A stretch of 64,000 nt of DNA from Adenanthera pavonina (GCA_026686845.1 JAIVEN010000002.1:20682001-20746000); one strand, 5' to 3'; numbered from the stretch's first letter, positions 25,030 through 36,811 are shown. Numbers and translations are program-made. Notes: generated from the sequence alone by a model not told the origin.

Positions 25030-26100
25030 GGGGAGCCCTAGGAGGGGAGCCCTAATAGAGTGCCCAGGGCTATCCAGGGAGAGGGGGAGAGAGCACGGCC
25101 GAAAGAAAAAGGAAGGGGGAGCCACGTGAGGAAAAGAGAAGGAAGGAGGGTGCGAGACAGAGAAAAAGGCAGGGGAGCAAAACCGAGGGAGGCTCAGATC
25201 AGAGAGAGGGCAGCAAAGGAGAGAGAAGGAGAGAGAGACACAGAGGAAAGGAGTCCACGGCTGAGGAAAAAAGGAGGAGGACTCGGAGGAATAAGCGAAG
25301 GCAAAGACCGAAGGAGCCTCGGTGGAGGCTGAACCGCGGGACAGAGGCAGCTAGGGCTGAGGACGCGAGGCACAGGGAAGCAAAGAACGGCAAAGGAGAA
25401 AATAAAGGAAGGCGGCCGTGAGTGTGAAACCGAGAGACTGCGAGAGACCGAGGAGCACCGGAGGGCGAGCCACAAGAGCCTGAAGAAAAAACAGAAGCAG
25501 AGAACCACGAGGAGGAAAAGAACAGAGGCGGCCGAGAGGAAAAGAGAACTAGGAGGAGAGAAGGGAGAGGGGAGCTTGGCCGCGGAGACAGAAGGGAAGG
25601 GAGCCGTGAGAGACCAAGGCGAGTCAGGGAGACAGTGAAGGAGTGGGGGCGAGACTGAAAAACCGAGGGAGCCCTTAGGGCTCAGGCGGAGGAAAAACAG
25701 AGAGGGAGGAGGGAGCTGTGTGAGTGAGATTTAAAAACCGAGGGAGGCACGGTGGAGCTCGAGGAGCGAGAAAGGGAGAGCTGGCCTCGAAGAGAAGAAG
25801 GGGAAGAGGGAGCTGAGAGGGAGTGGGGACCAGGGAGCTGCGAGGGAGTCAGAAACAGAGGGCACTGCGATGAAAGAAAATGAGAGGGAGCCACGGTGAG
25901 GAGAGAGATAGAGCACAAGAAACAGAAGAAAAGCCGCGGTGGAGCTGAGGGGAGAGGTAAACCGAGGGAGTTAAAAGGGTGGCCGCACGAAGGTGGAGAG
26001 GAGGCGGAGAAGAAAAGGAAAGAGAGATAGAGGGAGAGCATAAGCCACGTTCTAGACCGAGAGAGAGCATGAGGGCCATCAAACGACAAAGCAACGTATC
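25030..26100. repeat. Purine-rich low-complexity tract inside the 5.7 kb LTR
   Basis: The plus strand is dominated by G and A in irregular 'gagaggga', 'gaggcag' patterns for about 1 kb. Long open frames here (for example on the minus strand at 25194-25508 and 25682-26089) are made of Ser, Leu, Pro and Phe and are best explained by composition, not by a gene. Confidence 0.7.
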
Positions 26101-28107
26101 ACTGTACCTGGTACGGCAGCGTAGTGGTGAGAATGGGAGCTAGGGTTCAAGCAGAAAGAAGGCAGTTCCCAAGCAAGCAGAGGTTCCGCGAAGCAAAAGG
26201 TTTTATGGAACAAGATTAAGGCGGTCGAATTCTTCTGGTCTGGTAACTTCCTTTTTCTCGAGTTCTTAATTCTTATTATGGAATCTTCAAATTGTGAGAT
26301 TGCTCAGTGTTGATGGACAATTGTGCCTCTAGTTAGTGTTAGGGAATTGCTACCTGATACGTGAAACTTGTGACTAGAATATTTTGGGGTTTCAAATGAT
26401 AAATTGTAGCTAATGAGATTTATGGGTTCGTATTGCTGCATCTTGATTGATGAAGTTTTTCTTTGCTTATAGGTTTGTATACTCTCTGTTAAGATTGCAA
26501 TCATGGTTCGAATGATCATGTGGTTTAAATTTTATTGACCTGTAATCATTAGAGTAACCTTAGGCTTCCTCTTTACCAATATGAGGATTTTAGTTCCTAA
26601 ACATGAAGCTCCTGGTGACATTTAGAAGGTTAGAGCTTGTCAAGATTTTCAAGGCTCGGTTCCAGGAATAGCTATCTCTTCTGGAAATCACTATCTTTAT
26701 ATGAGCATATTGATTATTGATCCATGTGACCTTGTTTTGCCATGAGAATTTATCCTTGATTTAAAACTCAACGGCTTATTCATTCGATCTTGTTTTTTTT
26801 TGTTTTACTTGAGAAAGTGCTTGGGTTTTGGTTCAAGATAATGACCATTTAATTTTGGGTTTTTAATCAGAAGGTTGCTTTGCTGTTAAAATGCATGGAA
26901 GCTGTTAATGACTAGTCAGCCTTAGTGTTGGCTTCTGTGGAATGGTTTGGATGCGGAAATGATTAAGGGGCATGAGAATTCTTTGAACCTTCATCAAAGT
27001 TTTCATGTTACTGTGATTTCCCTTACCTTTGTTTAGATGGATTTTGGGGTATTGATATAAAAGGAAACATGTATCTTGGTGCATTGCTTGTCGCCTCTCC
27101 TGTTTAGTTCTCCAGTGTTCCAAGATTACTGCACAGTGGTGGTCCCCATTGCCATGCTTCTTTGGTTATAAATTAGAGTTTTAGGTGACAGGACATGCTG
27201 GCTTATATTTTGTATTGGAAATATTGTGAGTGAATTGCTGTAATTTAGAGTTGATTTGACTGTGAGATGGAAATATTATATGTGTTAAAATCTAGCCCAT
27301 AGTTGTGTTTTAAGGTTGGCTCTGTGCTTCGGTTTCTGTGGCTCATCCCTGCCATGACCTGTGCTTATGAGAAGTGTATGATTAAATAATAAACTTGAGT
27401 CATTAGAATCATGTTTCTGTTGTAAGCTTCAAGTCATGTTTATTACACCTCACTTTGATATTCTAAACTTGTCTTCACTGTTACAAACTCGTTGGTTCTA
27501 CTTCATGTGTTAGAAAGATGATCACAGGCCATGTTCCTTTCAGTTGACGATTGGATTAGCTATGACACCTACCCATTTGGTTTTAAGCTTCTCAAGTGGT
27601 CATATGACCTTGTGTTTCTATACCTAAGCATTGATTTGGCTGCTGCATGATTTTATGTAGTTATAGTAATGAGAAAGGGTCATACCTCTCTGATCCACCA
27701 TGCCCAAAAAAAAAATCAGTTTAGTGTGCTGCATGTTCATGTGCCGTTTTATGCCTATAAATGAACCATTTTCTCATGTTCTTTCCATTTAAAGGTTGGG
27801 TGTAATTGCTATACATATGAAACATTTATTTTAATTTGATTGTGGGATTTGTATCAAGTCGCTGTGCAAGTTGGGTTGGCCTATTTGAGTCCAAATAACA
27901 AGGGTAACCCCGACTAGATTGCATGACTCCTAGGCATCATGGCTACAGTTATTTTTTCCATCGTATTTGAATGAAGATTTGGGGTATTTATGATAGCTTA
28001 TTGATTGGAAGTTTTAAGCTGGAAATTAATTCATGTCTTCTTATCTTCTTTTGAGCAATATGGGAGAGTGAGATCAAGCTTGGAAAGGGTAAATCATCTT
28101 CGTCAAG

Positions 28108-28193
28108 GCCAAAAGAGGGAATATCAAAGCGAAAGATGGAAAGAAAGCAAAAGACGGAACATCAAAGCGAAAGATGGAAAGAAAGCAAAAGAG
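28108..28193 (+). repeat. Tandem duplication, about 38 bp
   Basis: The unit containing 'tcaaagcgaaagatggaaag' occurs twice in direct succession inside the 5.7 kb LTR. Confidence 0.85.
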
Positions 28194-28609
28194 TTTGATC
28201 TTCTTTCATCTCTTCGTGTAGTTTTCATTGTAGTGGAATAAAGCTATTACTTGAATTCGCACACTAACACACACACATTGATAAACTGTATTTGATTCTT
28301 GTTTTTATTCTTGATTTTAGTTTTTATTTGATCATGGATTTTTTATTTATTTATTATTATTATTATTTATTTTTATTTTATTTTTATTTCTTTTATTTTC
28401 TTTCTTTTCTTTTCGCTTTTAGAGTTTGCCCTGAGGGACTTTTAAGTCTCCGTGGACTCATAAGGTGTCAGCTAAGGATACCATGAGCAAGGAGTTGCCA
28501 TGGTAACAATATTGGCTATGTCTTGGCTTTTTTTATATTTTCGGATAATTAATGGCTTTGTTCTTTATAAAAAAAAATAGATAAATAAATGACCTTTACT
28601 TTGAACCCT

Positions 28610-29570
28610 TTTCTTTTTGCCTTTATGTTCCGAGTGGCAACACCGTGGGCATTTAGGTGTTAATTAGCAAGCTGTGAGTGATAAAGTCGCCATAGATCCT
28701 AATTGACTCTTTTTCTAAAAAAGAAAAATAAATAAAATAAATAAACAAATAAAAATGAATAATATATGAATATATACGTAAAAGTCATATTCTTAAATTC
28801 CTTTTATCGTAAAACAATCATAATCGTATTTATTTTTAATACACAAATGATTTCATTTATTTCAATTTTATCCTTTAAGTCTTTTTTGCCTTTTGCCACG
28901 AGTAACATCACCGTGAGCATACAAGCGTAAATCAGTAAATCATGAGTGATCAAGTCACCATATATGCTGTTTGATTTTCATTTAAAATTTTTCCTTCTGG
29001 TATTTTCTACTCCGAGTGGCAACACCGTGAGCACGTAAACGTAAATCAGTAACTTGTGAATGGTAAAGTCACCACATATGCTGATTATCATTTTTCAAAA
29101 TATACGTGATGATCACATTTTTTAATTTTTTTTAGGTGTTAAAAGGATTTTTATACTAAAAAAATATAATATAATAGAAAAATTATTTATTTTTTTTCGA
29201 ACTTTTTGTGCCTTTCTGTCTTGAGTAGCCCTACCGTGAACATTTAGGTATCAATGGGTAATTGCGAGTGATAAAGTCACCACATGAACTAATTGGTTTT
29301 ATTTTGTGAAAATAAAATTCCTATTGAGAAATATATGCAAGAATCACGTTTTCGAATTCTTTTAAGGATCTTATTGATAAAAAGAAAAAAGCATATTTTG
29401 TACCAAAAAATAAATAATAAAAAATTATTTGTGTTCTTTCGAATTTTTTATGCCTTTTTGTCTCGAGTGGCACCACCGTGGGCATTTAGATATCAATGGG
29501 TATATTGTAAGTGATAAAGTCACCACATGAGCCAATTGGTTTTATTTTGTGAAAATAAAATTGTTTTCAA
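28610..29570 (+). repeat. Five diverged tandem units within the 5.7 kb LTR
   Basis: A core 'gagtggcaacaccgtg(a/g)gca' followed about 50 bp later by 'aagtcaccacat' recurs at about 28632, 28900, 29012, 29222 and 29464. Spacing is irregular (about 110 to 270 bp) because AT-rich spacers vary. The last two units also share a longer spacer with 'ttggttttattttgtgaaaa'. Confidence 0.8.
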
Positions 29571-32150
29571 ATATTTCTTTTTCAAAAATCACATATTTTA
29601 ATCATATTTTCTAAATTGAGGAAAAACATACATTCCCTTTTAGGAATTGATTAAATAAAAAAATAAAATAAATAAATGAAAAGAGCAAATAATGAGAATT
29701 AACTTGTCTTTTACAAATTAAAACACACCAACCAATTCTAAAATTTGTTTTCTTTGTGGAAAGACAAATTATTTTCTATAAACCTCTCTTTTCAAAGAAT
29801 ATATAAAATAAAAAAATATCAACCCAGTGACACGTTTTTCTAGTCCAAACTACGTCGACTTTGATCCCTATCGCAGGGTACGTAGGCCCCAGACTCTCAT
29901 TCTGGGTCAAGTCCACTTTTGTAAATAAATAATATTTTTCTTTTATTTTATTTTATTTTCCCAACTTTTCATATTTTCATTTTATTCTTTATTTTCATTT
30001 TTTACATTTCTCTCATGTTTATATTTATTTTTGCATGTGAATGGTAAAAGGGCAACCAAAATAAATTTTTAAAAAGCCATAAAAATTGCATGATCAACCT
30101 AAGGTAACCGTTCTTAGGAACGGGTGTTATGGGGGTGCCTAATACCTTCCCCACTCACAAGCGTACTCCCGAATCCAACTCTGATTCGCAGACCAATCCT
30201 TGTCCTTTTTGTTTGTTTTTATTCCGGTTTTCCAAAATTTCCCTTAAAATTTGGGTGGCGACTCCCTCGGAAACCGGCCTTCCGCCGTGTAGGCCGGTTT
30301 CTCTTTTTATTTCTTTTCCCGCGCCATCCACGTCGCATTTCTGGGTGTGACACCATACATACATCCATCCATAACAATCCTTATCCATGTCCTGCATTCA
30401 TTACAAAATCTTCTATCCTACTTGGCACAAGGTACATATCCAAATTACACACAAACTACATAGACCTAGTATTCACACGTCCGATGCTACTCCCTTAACT
30501 TCTCAGGACTAGTGCCAAAACCATCACCTGAAATGTTAGTTCATGGAAGAGAGGTGTGAGACAATATCTCAATAACCGGGAACAACCACACACACACACA
30601 TATATATATATACATATATCTCATATAATTCATGAATGCAATGTGAAATGAATAGAATGCATGTCTCCCTTGCACACAACTAGAACCACGGGCTATCATC
30701 ATAATAGGACATTTCATATAGGTAATTCCCTTCCAACAATTGCTGAAGACTAATTTTAGGACATCACCAAGCTCACCTTACACTAATGCAACCAGGCTAA
30801 AGGTTACACTAGTGCTTAAACCGTGGCTCTCCTTCCCCTGGACCACCTCGAATTGGTGGTGATTTAGGGAAGATACAATCCACTGCCGCCTAGCTCCCCT
30901 GGCCATAGGAAAGGATTTAGTGACAATGATCTCATCCTTATCCTTCTTAATCATATCTCATATCATCATACTTCATATCATCATATATCATATCATATCG
31001 TCATCATCACCCAATCCACCATATATCACAATCTCACAATGCCATGTGGTGATGCTCATACCATCATATAATCATCATCATCATATGTCACAATGTCATG
31101 CATGTATCATATCATGTCACATCAATATCATCATCTCTAATCATATCATAATCATCATAGTCATCATAATCATCAACTAGCTGTGTGTATACCACGATAT
31201 GTAGAAAATAGTACACACAAACACATCTATATCGTGGTATGAAAGAAACATGCATATATATATATATACAAATATACGTACTATCATACCATACAAACAA
31301 TACAATACAAACAACCACCCGATTACCTCAAGTGTCAACACCACGCACGCGAATTCCACGAACTTCTTGAGTTGTCCAACACGCTTGAACCCCTCTCGGT
31401 TAACTAAACAACCTTCACAATATCACAATTCCTCAATTAACCACATATACCAATAAACCAAACATCACAATTTAATTACTTTAGGCCTAACCCAAGGCCC
31501 CAACACCCCTTTCATGCATCAATAAGCTCTTGAGGACCATTCAAACACTACTCAACCACATACACTTCAAATTCCCAAGAGCCCTAACCAAAAATAACCT
31601 AGGGTTAAGCTCAAAGCATACATACACCCTTCAAAACTCACATCCAAGCAACAAGAACACCAAGACACACTTCCTTAACCCCATAACATCCATTTCAATC
31701 GATGGATTCCGTCCCAAACTGGAAATCCCAACTCATAACTGAAAAACCCCAAATTTAAACCGAAGAAAATGGAGAGGGACAAGTAGGGATCACTTACCAA
31801 CGTGAATCCAAGCTTCCAAGGTCTGAAAATCACTCCAAATGGCCAAAAAACTTGAACCCTAGCACAACTCCTCTGTTCTTCTTCGTCGCTCCCCTTCGTT
31901 TCTTTCTTTTTGTTCATCCGAAATGTTTCTGATTTAAACCAGAATCGTGAGTTTTGCCGCGGCCTCAGATAAGTTCGCTGCAGCTCCACCGTGTTTCCAC
32001 TAAAATAACGCCACTGGACTTGCTCTCGCCGTGGTGGCCCTGCTTCTCACTGCGGCGTTGAGCTCTTTTAAACTCCACTTGAACCTTTCTCCATCTTTTT
32101 TCCTCTTATTCTGCACACAATGGCAAAACAAAGTTATGAGGGGTGTTACA

Positions 32151-32163
32151 CTCTCCCCTCCTT
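32151..32163 (-). other. Polypurine tract of the gypsy remnant
   Basis: On the minus strand the sequence reads 'aaggaggggagag' directly before the 3' LTR start TGTAACACC. This is the expected plus-strand primer of reverse transcription and fixes the 5' border of the 3' LTR at 32150. Confidence 0.8.
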
Positions 32164-34739
32164 ATAAAAATTTTGTCCTCGAAATTTCAACTCTTACCTT
32201 AAGCAAAGATCTCTGGATACCTCCTTCACATGGATTCTTCGGTTTCCCACGTAACATCATTGGACGTCAAGCCACTCCATATGACCTTTATCAATTTAAT
32301 GGTCTTATTTCTTAATTGCTTCTCCTTTACATCCAAAATTTGCGTGACCTCAAAAGTCAAATCCTCTCGCACTTGAACTACCTCGTCATCAATTACATGA
32401 GATGGATCCGGATGATACATTTTGAGTTGAGACACGTGGAAAACATCATGCAATCCAGCAAGATTAGGCGGTAACGCCACTTGATATGCTACTGGCCCAA
32501 TTCGCTCCAAAATTTGGTATAGACCCATATACAGCAAAGTGAGCTTCTTCACTCAAATCGATCTTCCAACACCAGTAGTAGGAGTGACCTTCAAAAACAC
32601 ATGATCTCCCACATCAAACTCCAATAGTCTCCTCCTCCTGTCTGCATAACTCTTCTGGCGACTCTAAGCAGTATGAAGCTTCTGATGAATACTCTCTATT
32701 TGCCGAGAGGTTTGATCCATAATATCTGGGCCCAAAAGACTCTTTTCACCAAGTTTAACCCCACATAACGGTGAACTGCACTTCCTGCCATACAATGCTT
32801 CATACAGAGCCATTTGCAAACTCGAGTGGAAATTGTTGTTGTAGGCAAATTCGATCAATGGCAGAAACTGATCCCAATTGCCTTTATTTTCTAGAACACA
32901 CGCCCGCAGCATGTCCTCCAGAGTCTGAATTGTCCTTTCAGTTTGCCCATCAGATTGAGGGTGATTAGCAGTACTGAAACTCAATTACGTACCTATGGCC
33001 TTCTAAAGAGATTTCCAAAACCTGGATGTGAACTTAGGATCTCTCTTCGACACAATATTCACCAGGACTCCATGCAGCCTCACAATCTCATTCACATACA
33101 ATTGGGTCAACTTCTCCATCGAAATAGTTTCTCAAATTGGAAGGAAATGGGCAAACTTCGTCAACCTGTCCACAATGACCCATATTCCATTGTGTCCTGA
33201 AGAGGTCCTCGGTAATTCCATCACAAAATCCATGGAAACGCTATCCTACTTCCATTCTAGGATCTCAAAAGGTTGCAACGTACTAGTAGGTAATTGGTGC
33301 TCAATATTTGCCTTCTGACAAATTATACATCTTGCTACATACCCTGCGATGTCCTTTTTCATACCTGGCCACCAATAACCATGCTTCATATCTTGGTACA
33401 TCTTGGTGGTACCTAGGTGAATAGTATACCTGCTCTTATGAGATTCTTCCAAAATAATTTCTCGCAATCTCGCAACATTTGGCACACAAATCCAACCACG
33501 GTACCGAATGATACCATCCTCCAAAATATCAAAGTCCTGGGTCTCCGTCATTTCAATTTGTTCCTGAATGCCCAAAAGATAGTTATCCTCCAACTGAGCA
33601 TAGCAAATGTTCGTCAATAAATCACTTGATACACTGATGGAACTCATTACTAGTACTCCAGGATGGACATTAATGGATAACTTCATATCTGTCAAGCTCT
33701 CCAGCAACTGTTGTTCCCTCATCATCATTGTGGCCATATGGATCGACTTTCTACTCAGCGCATCCACCACAACGTTGGCTTTCCTAGGATGATACTTCAA
33801 AGAAAACTCATAGTCCACGAGGAACTCAACCCAACACCTTTGTTCAATTTCTTCTGATCAAACAAATATTTCAAACTTTTGTGATCACTGAACACCATGA
33901 ACTGAGCACCATAGAGATAATACCTCCACAATTTCAAAGCAAACACTACAGCCGCTAGCTCAAGGTCGTAAGTAAGATAGTTCTCCTCATGAGGCCTCAA
34001 TTGCCTTGAAGCATACGCCACAACTCTGTCTTACTGCATCAAAATACACCCTAGACCCTTCTTAGAGGCATCTGTGTAAACAGTGAATGACTCAGATGGG
34101 TTAAGGATAATAAACACTGGGATGGATGTAAGTCCAGAAATTGATCAATATAGTCGTCTACCGACAGATTCCTTTGCTAAAAAGCTAGGAACTCATCCTC
34201 CTTTTGCATCATTAGGATTGGAGGGACGTAGTATGCAAAGAACCGTTTCTTAAACTAATCCCAATTCATAAGAGGATTCATCGCTTCAACACTCGGGAGA
34301 ACACTCCTCCATCAATGCTTAGCCTTCTTCTCAAGCTTAAACACCGCCAATTGCACCCTTTGCTCTGAGGTGCAATCCATCACACTAAAAATGTTCTCCA
34401 ATTGTTCTATCCAATTCTCAGCCTATGAAACATCCATGGTACCTTCGAAAGCCGAGGGATTGAACTTCCGAAAGTCCTTTAACTGTGAAGGATACCCCTT
34501 CTTCCAACTCTTGGAGCTTTCTTAAGCTCCACCACATTCTTATTCTCATCTTCTCCTGCATTCAGATCCACAAACGTGCCAGCCTCTTCATTCACATCAC
34601 CCTGTTCTTGCCTATTCATCTGCTCTTACAACCTGTTCAACATCTCCCCCTGAGTATTTACTTGATTACTGAGGCTAGCCAACATCTCATGCATCTGCCT
34701 CATAAGATCATTGTTACTCGGTCTTCCTCTACGAGACAT
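32164..34739 (-). pseudogene. Gag-pol remnant of a Ty3/gypsy chromovirus
   Basis: The gag start (MSRRGRPSNN) is at 34739. The gag region runs to about 34130 with a conserved 'FRKFNPSAFEG' and 'AENWIEQLE' but several in-frame stops. It then jumps directly into the end of reverse transcriptase ('ESFTVYTDASKKG'), so most of gag, the protease and the RT core are deleted. RNase H follows ('VAYASRQLRPHEENY', 'FSDHKSLKYL'), then the integrase zinc-binding region ('HKSRYTIHLG…CIICQ'), integrase core ('FSTANHPQSDGQTERTIQ') and 'HDVFHVSQLK'. The C-terminal 'KVIWSG…VTWETEESM' is chromodomain-like and points to the chromovirus clade, probably Tekay/Del. Frameshifts and stops are spread through the whole region, so no product is expected. 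Confidence 0.88.
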
Positions 34740-34869
34740 TCTTCCTATACACAAGCAACAACACATTCAATTATATGGTTCTGGACTAGCATTGCAGTGA
34801 GAATATAGTCTATGTATTTAAAATTGTGCCAAGTAGTACTTCAAGCAGAAACAATAGCCCAAAACCATT

Positions 34870-34881
34870 GCTCTGATACCA
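34870..34881 (-). other. Primer-binding site (initiator tRNA-Met type)
   Basis: On the minus strand TGGTATCAGAGC follows the 5' LTR end GTTACA after two bases. This is complementary to the 3' end of plant initiator tRNA-Met and primes minus-strand synthesis in many gypsy elements and in Cassandra-type TRIMs. Confidence 0.85.
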
Positions 34882-34883
34882 AC

Positions 34884-35309
34884 TGTAACGTCCGGCCGCT
34901 TCTTTGAGATTGAGGATTGTCTCCATAAATCAACACAAGCCTTTTCGGTGTGCTTTGTCCTCACTCACACAACTCCTTCCCAGGAAGTCACCTATCCTAG
35001 AATTGCTACAGGTCAAGCACGCTTAACTGAGGAGTTCTTAAGGGATAGGCTACCGAAAAGGTAGGTGCACCTTGTTGGTATAGGTAGTATCTATCAATTC
35101 TTTTAAGCTATCATTAACCGTATAGTCACATGCATATACAGTCTCTGGATCCCTCTCGCTCCGGTATGTATTCGATTCATTCATATACCGCTCCTGCTTA
35201 GAAGCCTGTCAGGAGCCGCTCCTTGTCTGTGCCTCATCACTTTTTATCTCACACCCCCTTTCTTGCACCGACGATCACTCCCCGCCCTCGTCAGTGCCCG
35301 GATATCACA
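34884..35309 (-). mobile_element. 426-bp LTR containing a 5S-rRNA-like segment
   Basis: On the minus strand it runs TGTGATATCC…GGACGTTACA and abuts the primer-binding site. Between about 35082 and 34960 it resembles plant 5S rRNA. 'CAGTTAAGCGTGCTTG' matches the box A region (AAGTTAAGCGTGCTTG), and 'GGATAGGTGACTTCCTGGGAAG' (shown here in part) matches the box C region with two changes. 'ATACCAACA' matches the 5S 5' part. LTRs with 5S segments are known from Cassandra retrotransposons. The stretch between the 5S boxes and the rest of the LTR is diverged, so this is not a 5S gene. Confidence 0.75.
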
Positions 35310-35690
35310 CAAAATATTTTAGGATACTTACACATTTATCTGACTCATTTTTCATGGCAAAAAATCTTAAAATTAAGGTTTTGTTTAGAAGTCAATTATT
35401 TTTAATTATTTATTTTAAAATTTTCAATTTAATTTAAAAATATTTCAAACATATGATTAATGAAGACCTACGTAATAATATTAATAACTTGATAGTGAAA
35501 ATTGACGTATATCAACATTAAATAATACTTTTTCAGTATTTGAGGTTAACATAGTTAACTGTGCTAGAAATATGGAAACTTTTTATTATATTTTGAAAAT
35601 TAAAGGATTAAAATAAAACAAAATAAAGTTAAGAGAATAAAATGAAACCTAGTGTAAAATTAAAGGACTAAAAGTGTACTTTTACCTTAA

Positions 35691-36811
35691 TTAAAATATA
35701 AAAATAAAATTTCAATGAACACATATAAAACATTACAATATATATATAATATTAAAATAAATATATCAACTGCAACACCATGAAAAGGTAAGTTAAAAGA
35801 ATCGAAGAAGAGTAAATTTGTGATTAAAAATTTCAAAGGAGGGCTTCTTATCTTTAAAAAGAACCTCAAATATTTTACTTCTTCTTCCTCATAGTTAAAA
35901 ATAAGATTTCACTTCGAATATATAAACAAATACAACAGCAAATTAATTAAAATAAAAATTGATGGCAACCTTTTTCCGGGAGAAAAAAAAATCACTTAAT
36001 TATTTCTCTCTAAAAAACCAGGTCAAAATAATAAGCCCCAAATATAGACATTAACCAATTAAGCCAACTTTGCATCCACACACACACAATTCAACATGGA
36101 TCAATATTAATTGCCCAAATAGATGTCCACTTATATATTTTATTTTATGATTGACTAGCATTTCTCATGACTGAAGAAAATGCGATTAACTATATATCTA
36201 ATGTGATAAGCTGAATGGGCTTAGAGATCATTACTTCATTTTAACATTCGAAGAAAATTTCAACCATCTTTTCTTTTTTTTGGCTTCGGGAGAGAAATTA
36301 TGTTTATGAGCAATTAACTTGATCCACAAGGTGACACGTTTTCATGATTTGCAACATTAAACGTGGAATCTTCACTTTTCTGAGGAGTCGTCTGAGTTTG
36401 AGATTGATTGATTAATGGCTTCATCTTCTTTGTCCCATTTTTGAAACACGATCGAACAGAGATACAGAGAGAATGAATATGATTGTGGGACAAACTGTGC
36501 ATCAGGATCTGCATTGACCACATCGTAGTGAAATCAGATAAGCCGCTCCTTTACATTATCATTTTAATTGATTACCCACTTGACTAGATACGTTTCCATC
36601 CACTAATTAAACGCCCTTTAGAATTAGATTGAACTACATAGAGCCGCGTGTACATGTACTAAATTCAAGATGAGCTATAATACTCATGATATTTATGATC
36701 AATGCCACTCCCTATACTTTTTTATATTTTTATTATTTTCATAGGAAAAAAGTTTAGGTCATAGTTAGGGTAACTCTCACAATTAAAAACATCCATACAA
36801 GATACAAATTA
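35691..36811. other. AT-rich intergenic DNA
   Basis: No gene is supported. A minus-strand frame of 69 codons at 36314-36523 ends in 'ENVSPCGSS' and is not recognised. Confidence 0.5.

Larger units (their letters stand above)
24625..30352 (+). mobile_element. 5.7 kb solo LTR (Tat/Ogre-like) nested in the gypsy 3' LTR
   Basis: It begins TGTGAACATCGTATTTTGTC and ends …CTGGGTGTGACA, with a perfect duplication ccata on both sides (24620-24624, 30353-30357). Joining the flanks restores the family-A LTR. No protein domain is seen in 5728 bp, and no internal LTR border or primer site, so I call one very long LTR. Regions: AT-rich (24650-24960); a GC-richer, nearly all-purine plus strand (25030-26100) with low-complexity frames on both strands; bland unique-looking DNA (26200-28250); five diverged repeats (28610-29570); and a terminal block with 'gggtggcgactccctcgg' that recalls Tat/Ogre leader sequences. 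The family assignment is from memory and is tentative. Confidence 0.7.
23881..35309 (-). mobile_element. Ty3/gypsy chromovirus-type retrotransposon remnant with mismatched LTRs
   Basis: Read on the minus strand: a 426-bp 5' LTR (35309-34884); a two-base spacer; a primer-binding site matching the 3' end of initiator tRNA-Met (34881-34870); gag; a deletion; RNase H, integrase and a chromodomain-like tail; a polypurine tract (32163-32151); then a 3' LTR starting TGTAACACC at 32150 and ending GTTACA at 23881. Flanks taaaa (23876-23880) and caaaa (35310-35314) are a probable 5-bp duplication. The 3' LTR belongs to family A and is split by a 5.7 kb solo LTR (24625-30352), leaving about 2.5 kb. The 5' LTR is a different, 5S-like type. 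The coding part is dead. Confidence 0.75.
23697..35690. mobile_element. TIR element split by a gypsy insertion
   Basis: The left part (23697-23880) begins 'aaggaaaaatgcacactttt' and the right part (about 35310-35690) ends with the inverse '…aaaagtgtacttttacctt'. Both continue inward with 'ttaattttacact' and 'aattttcaaaatat'-like blocks at roughly 75 percent identity over 100 bp. The two halves appear to be one small non-autonomous DNA transposon of about 560 bp that was split by the gypsy element at 23881-35309. The outer target duplication is not clear, so the superfamily is open. Confidence 0.55.

Noticed and set aside
25194..26089. Long minus-strand frames rich in Ser/Leu/Pro/Phe
   Set aside because: They arise from the purine-rich plus strand of a retroelement LTR; overlapping frames on both strands have the same low complexity and no domain.
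32031..33318. Plus-strand frames in the gypsy region
   Set aside because: They are antisense shadows of the RNase H/integrase remnant on the minus strand.
34870..34881. A tRNA gene fragment
   Set aside because: The 12 bases are the complement of a tRNA 3' end next to an LTR, which is a primer-binding site, not a tRNA.
34960..35082. A functional 5S rRNA gene
   Set aside because: Only the promoter-box regions and 5' part are similar; the rest is diverged and the segment lies within an LTR.
36314..36523. A small peptide gene ending in 'ENVSPCGSS'
   Set aside because: No clear signal peptide or known peptide-hormone motif; cannot be supported.
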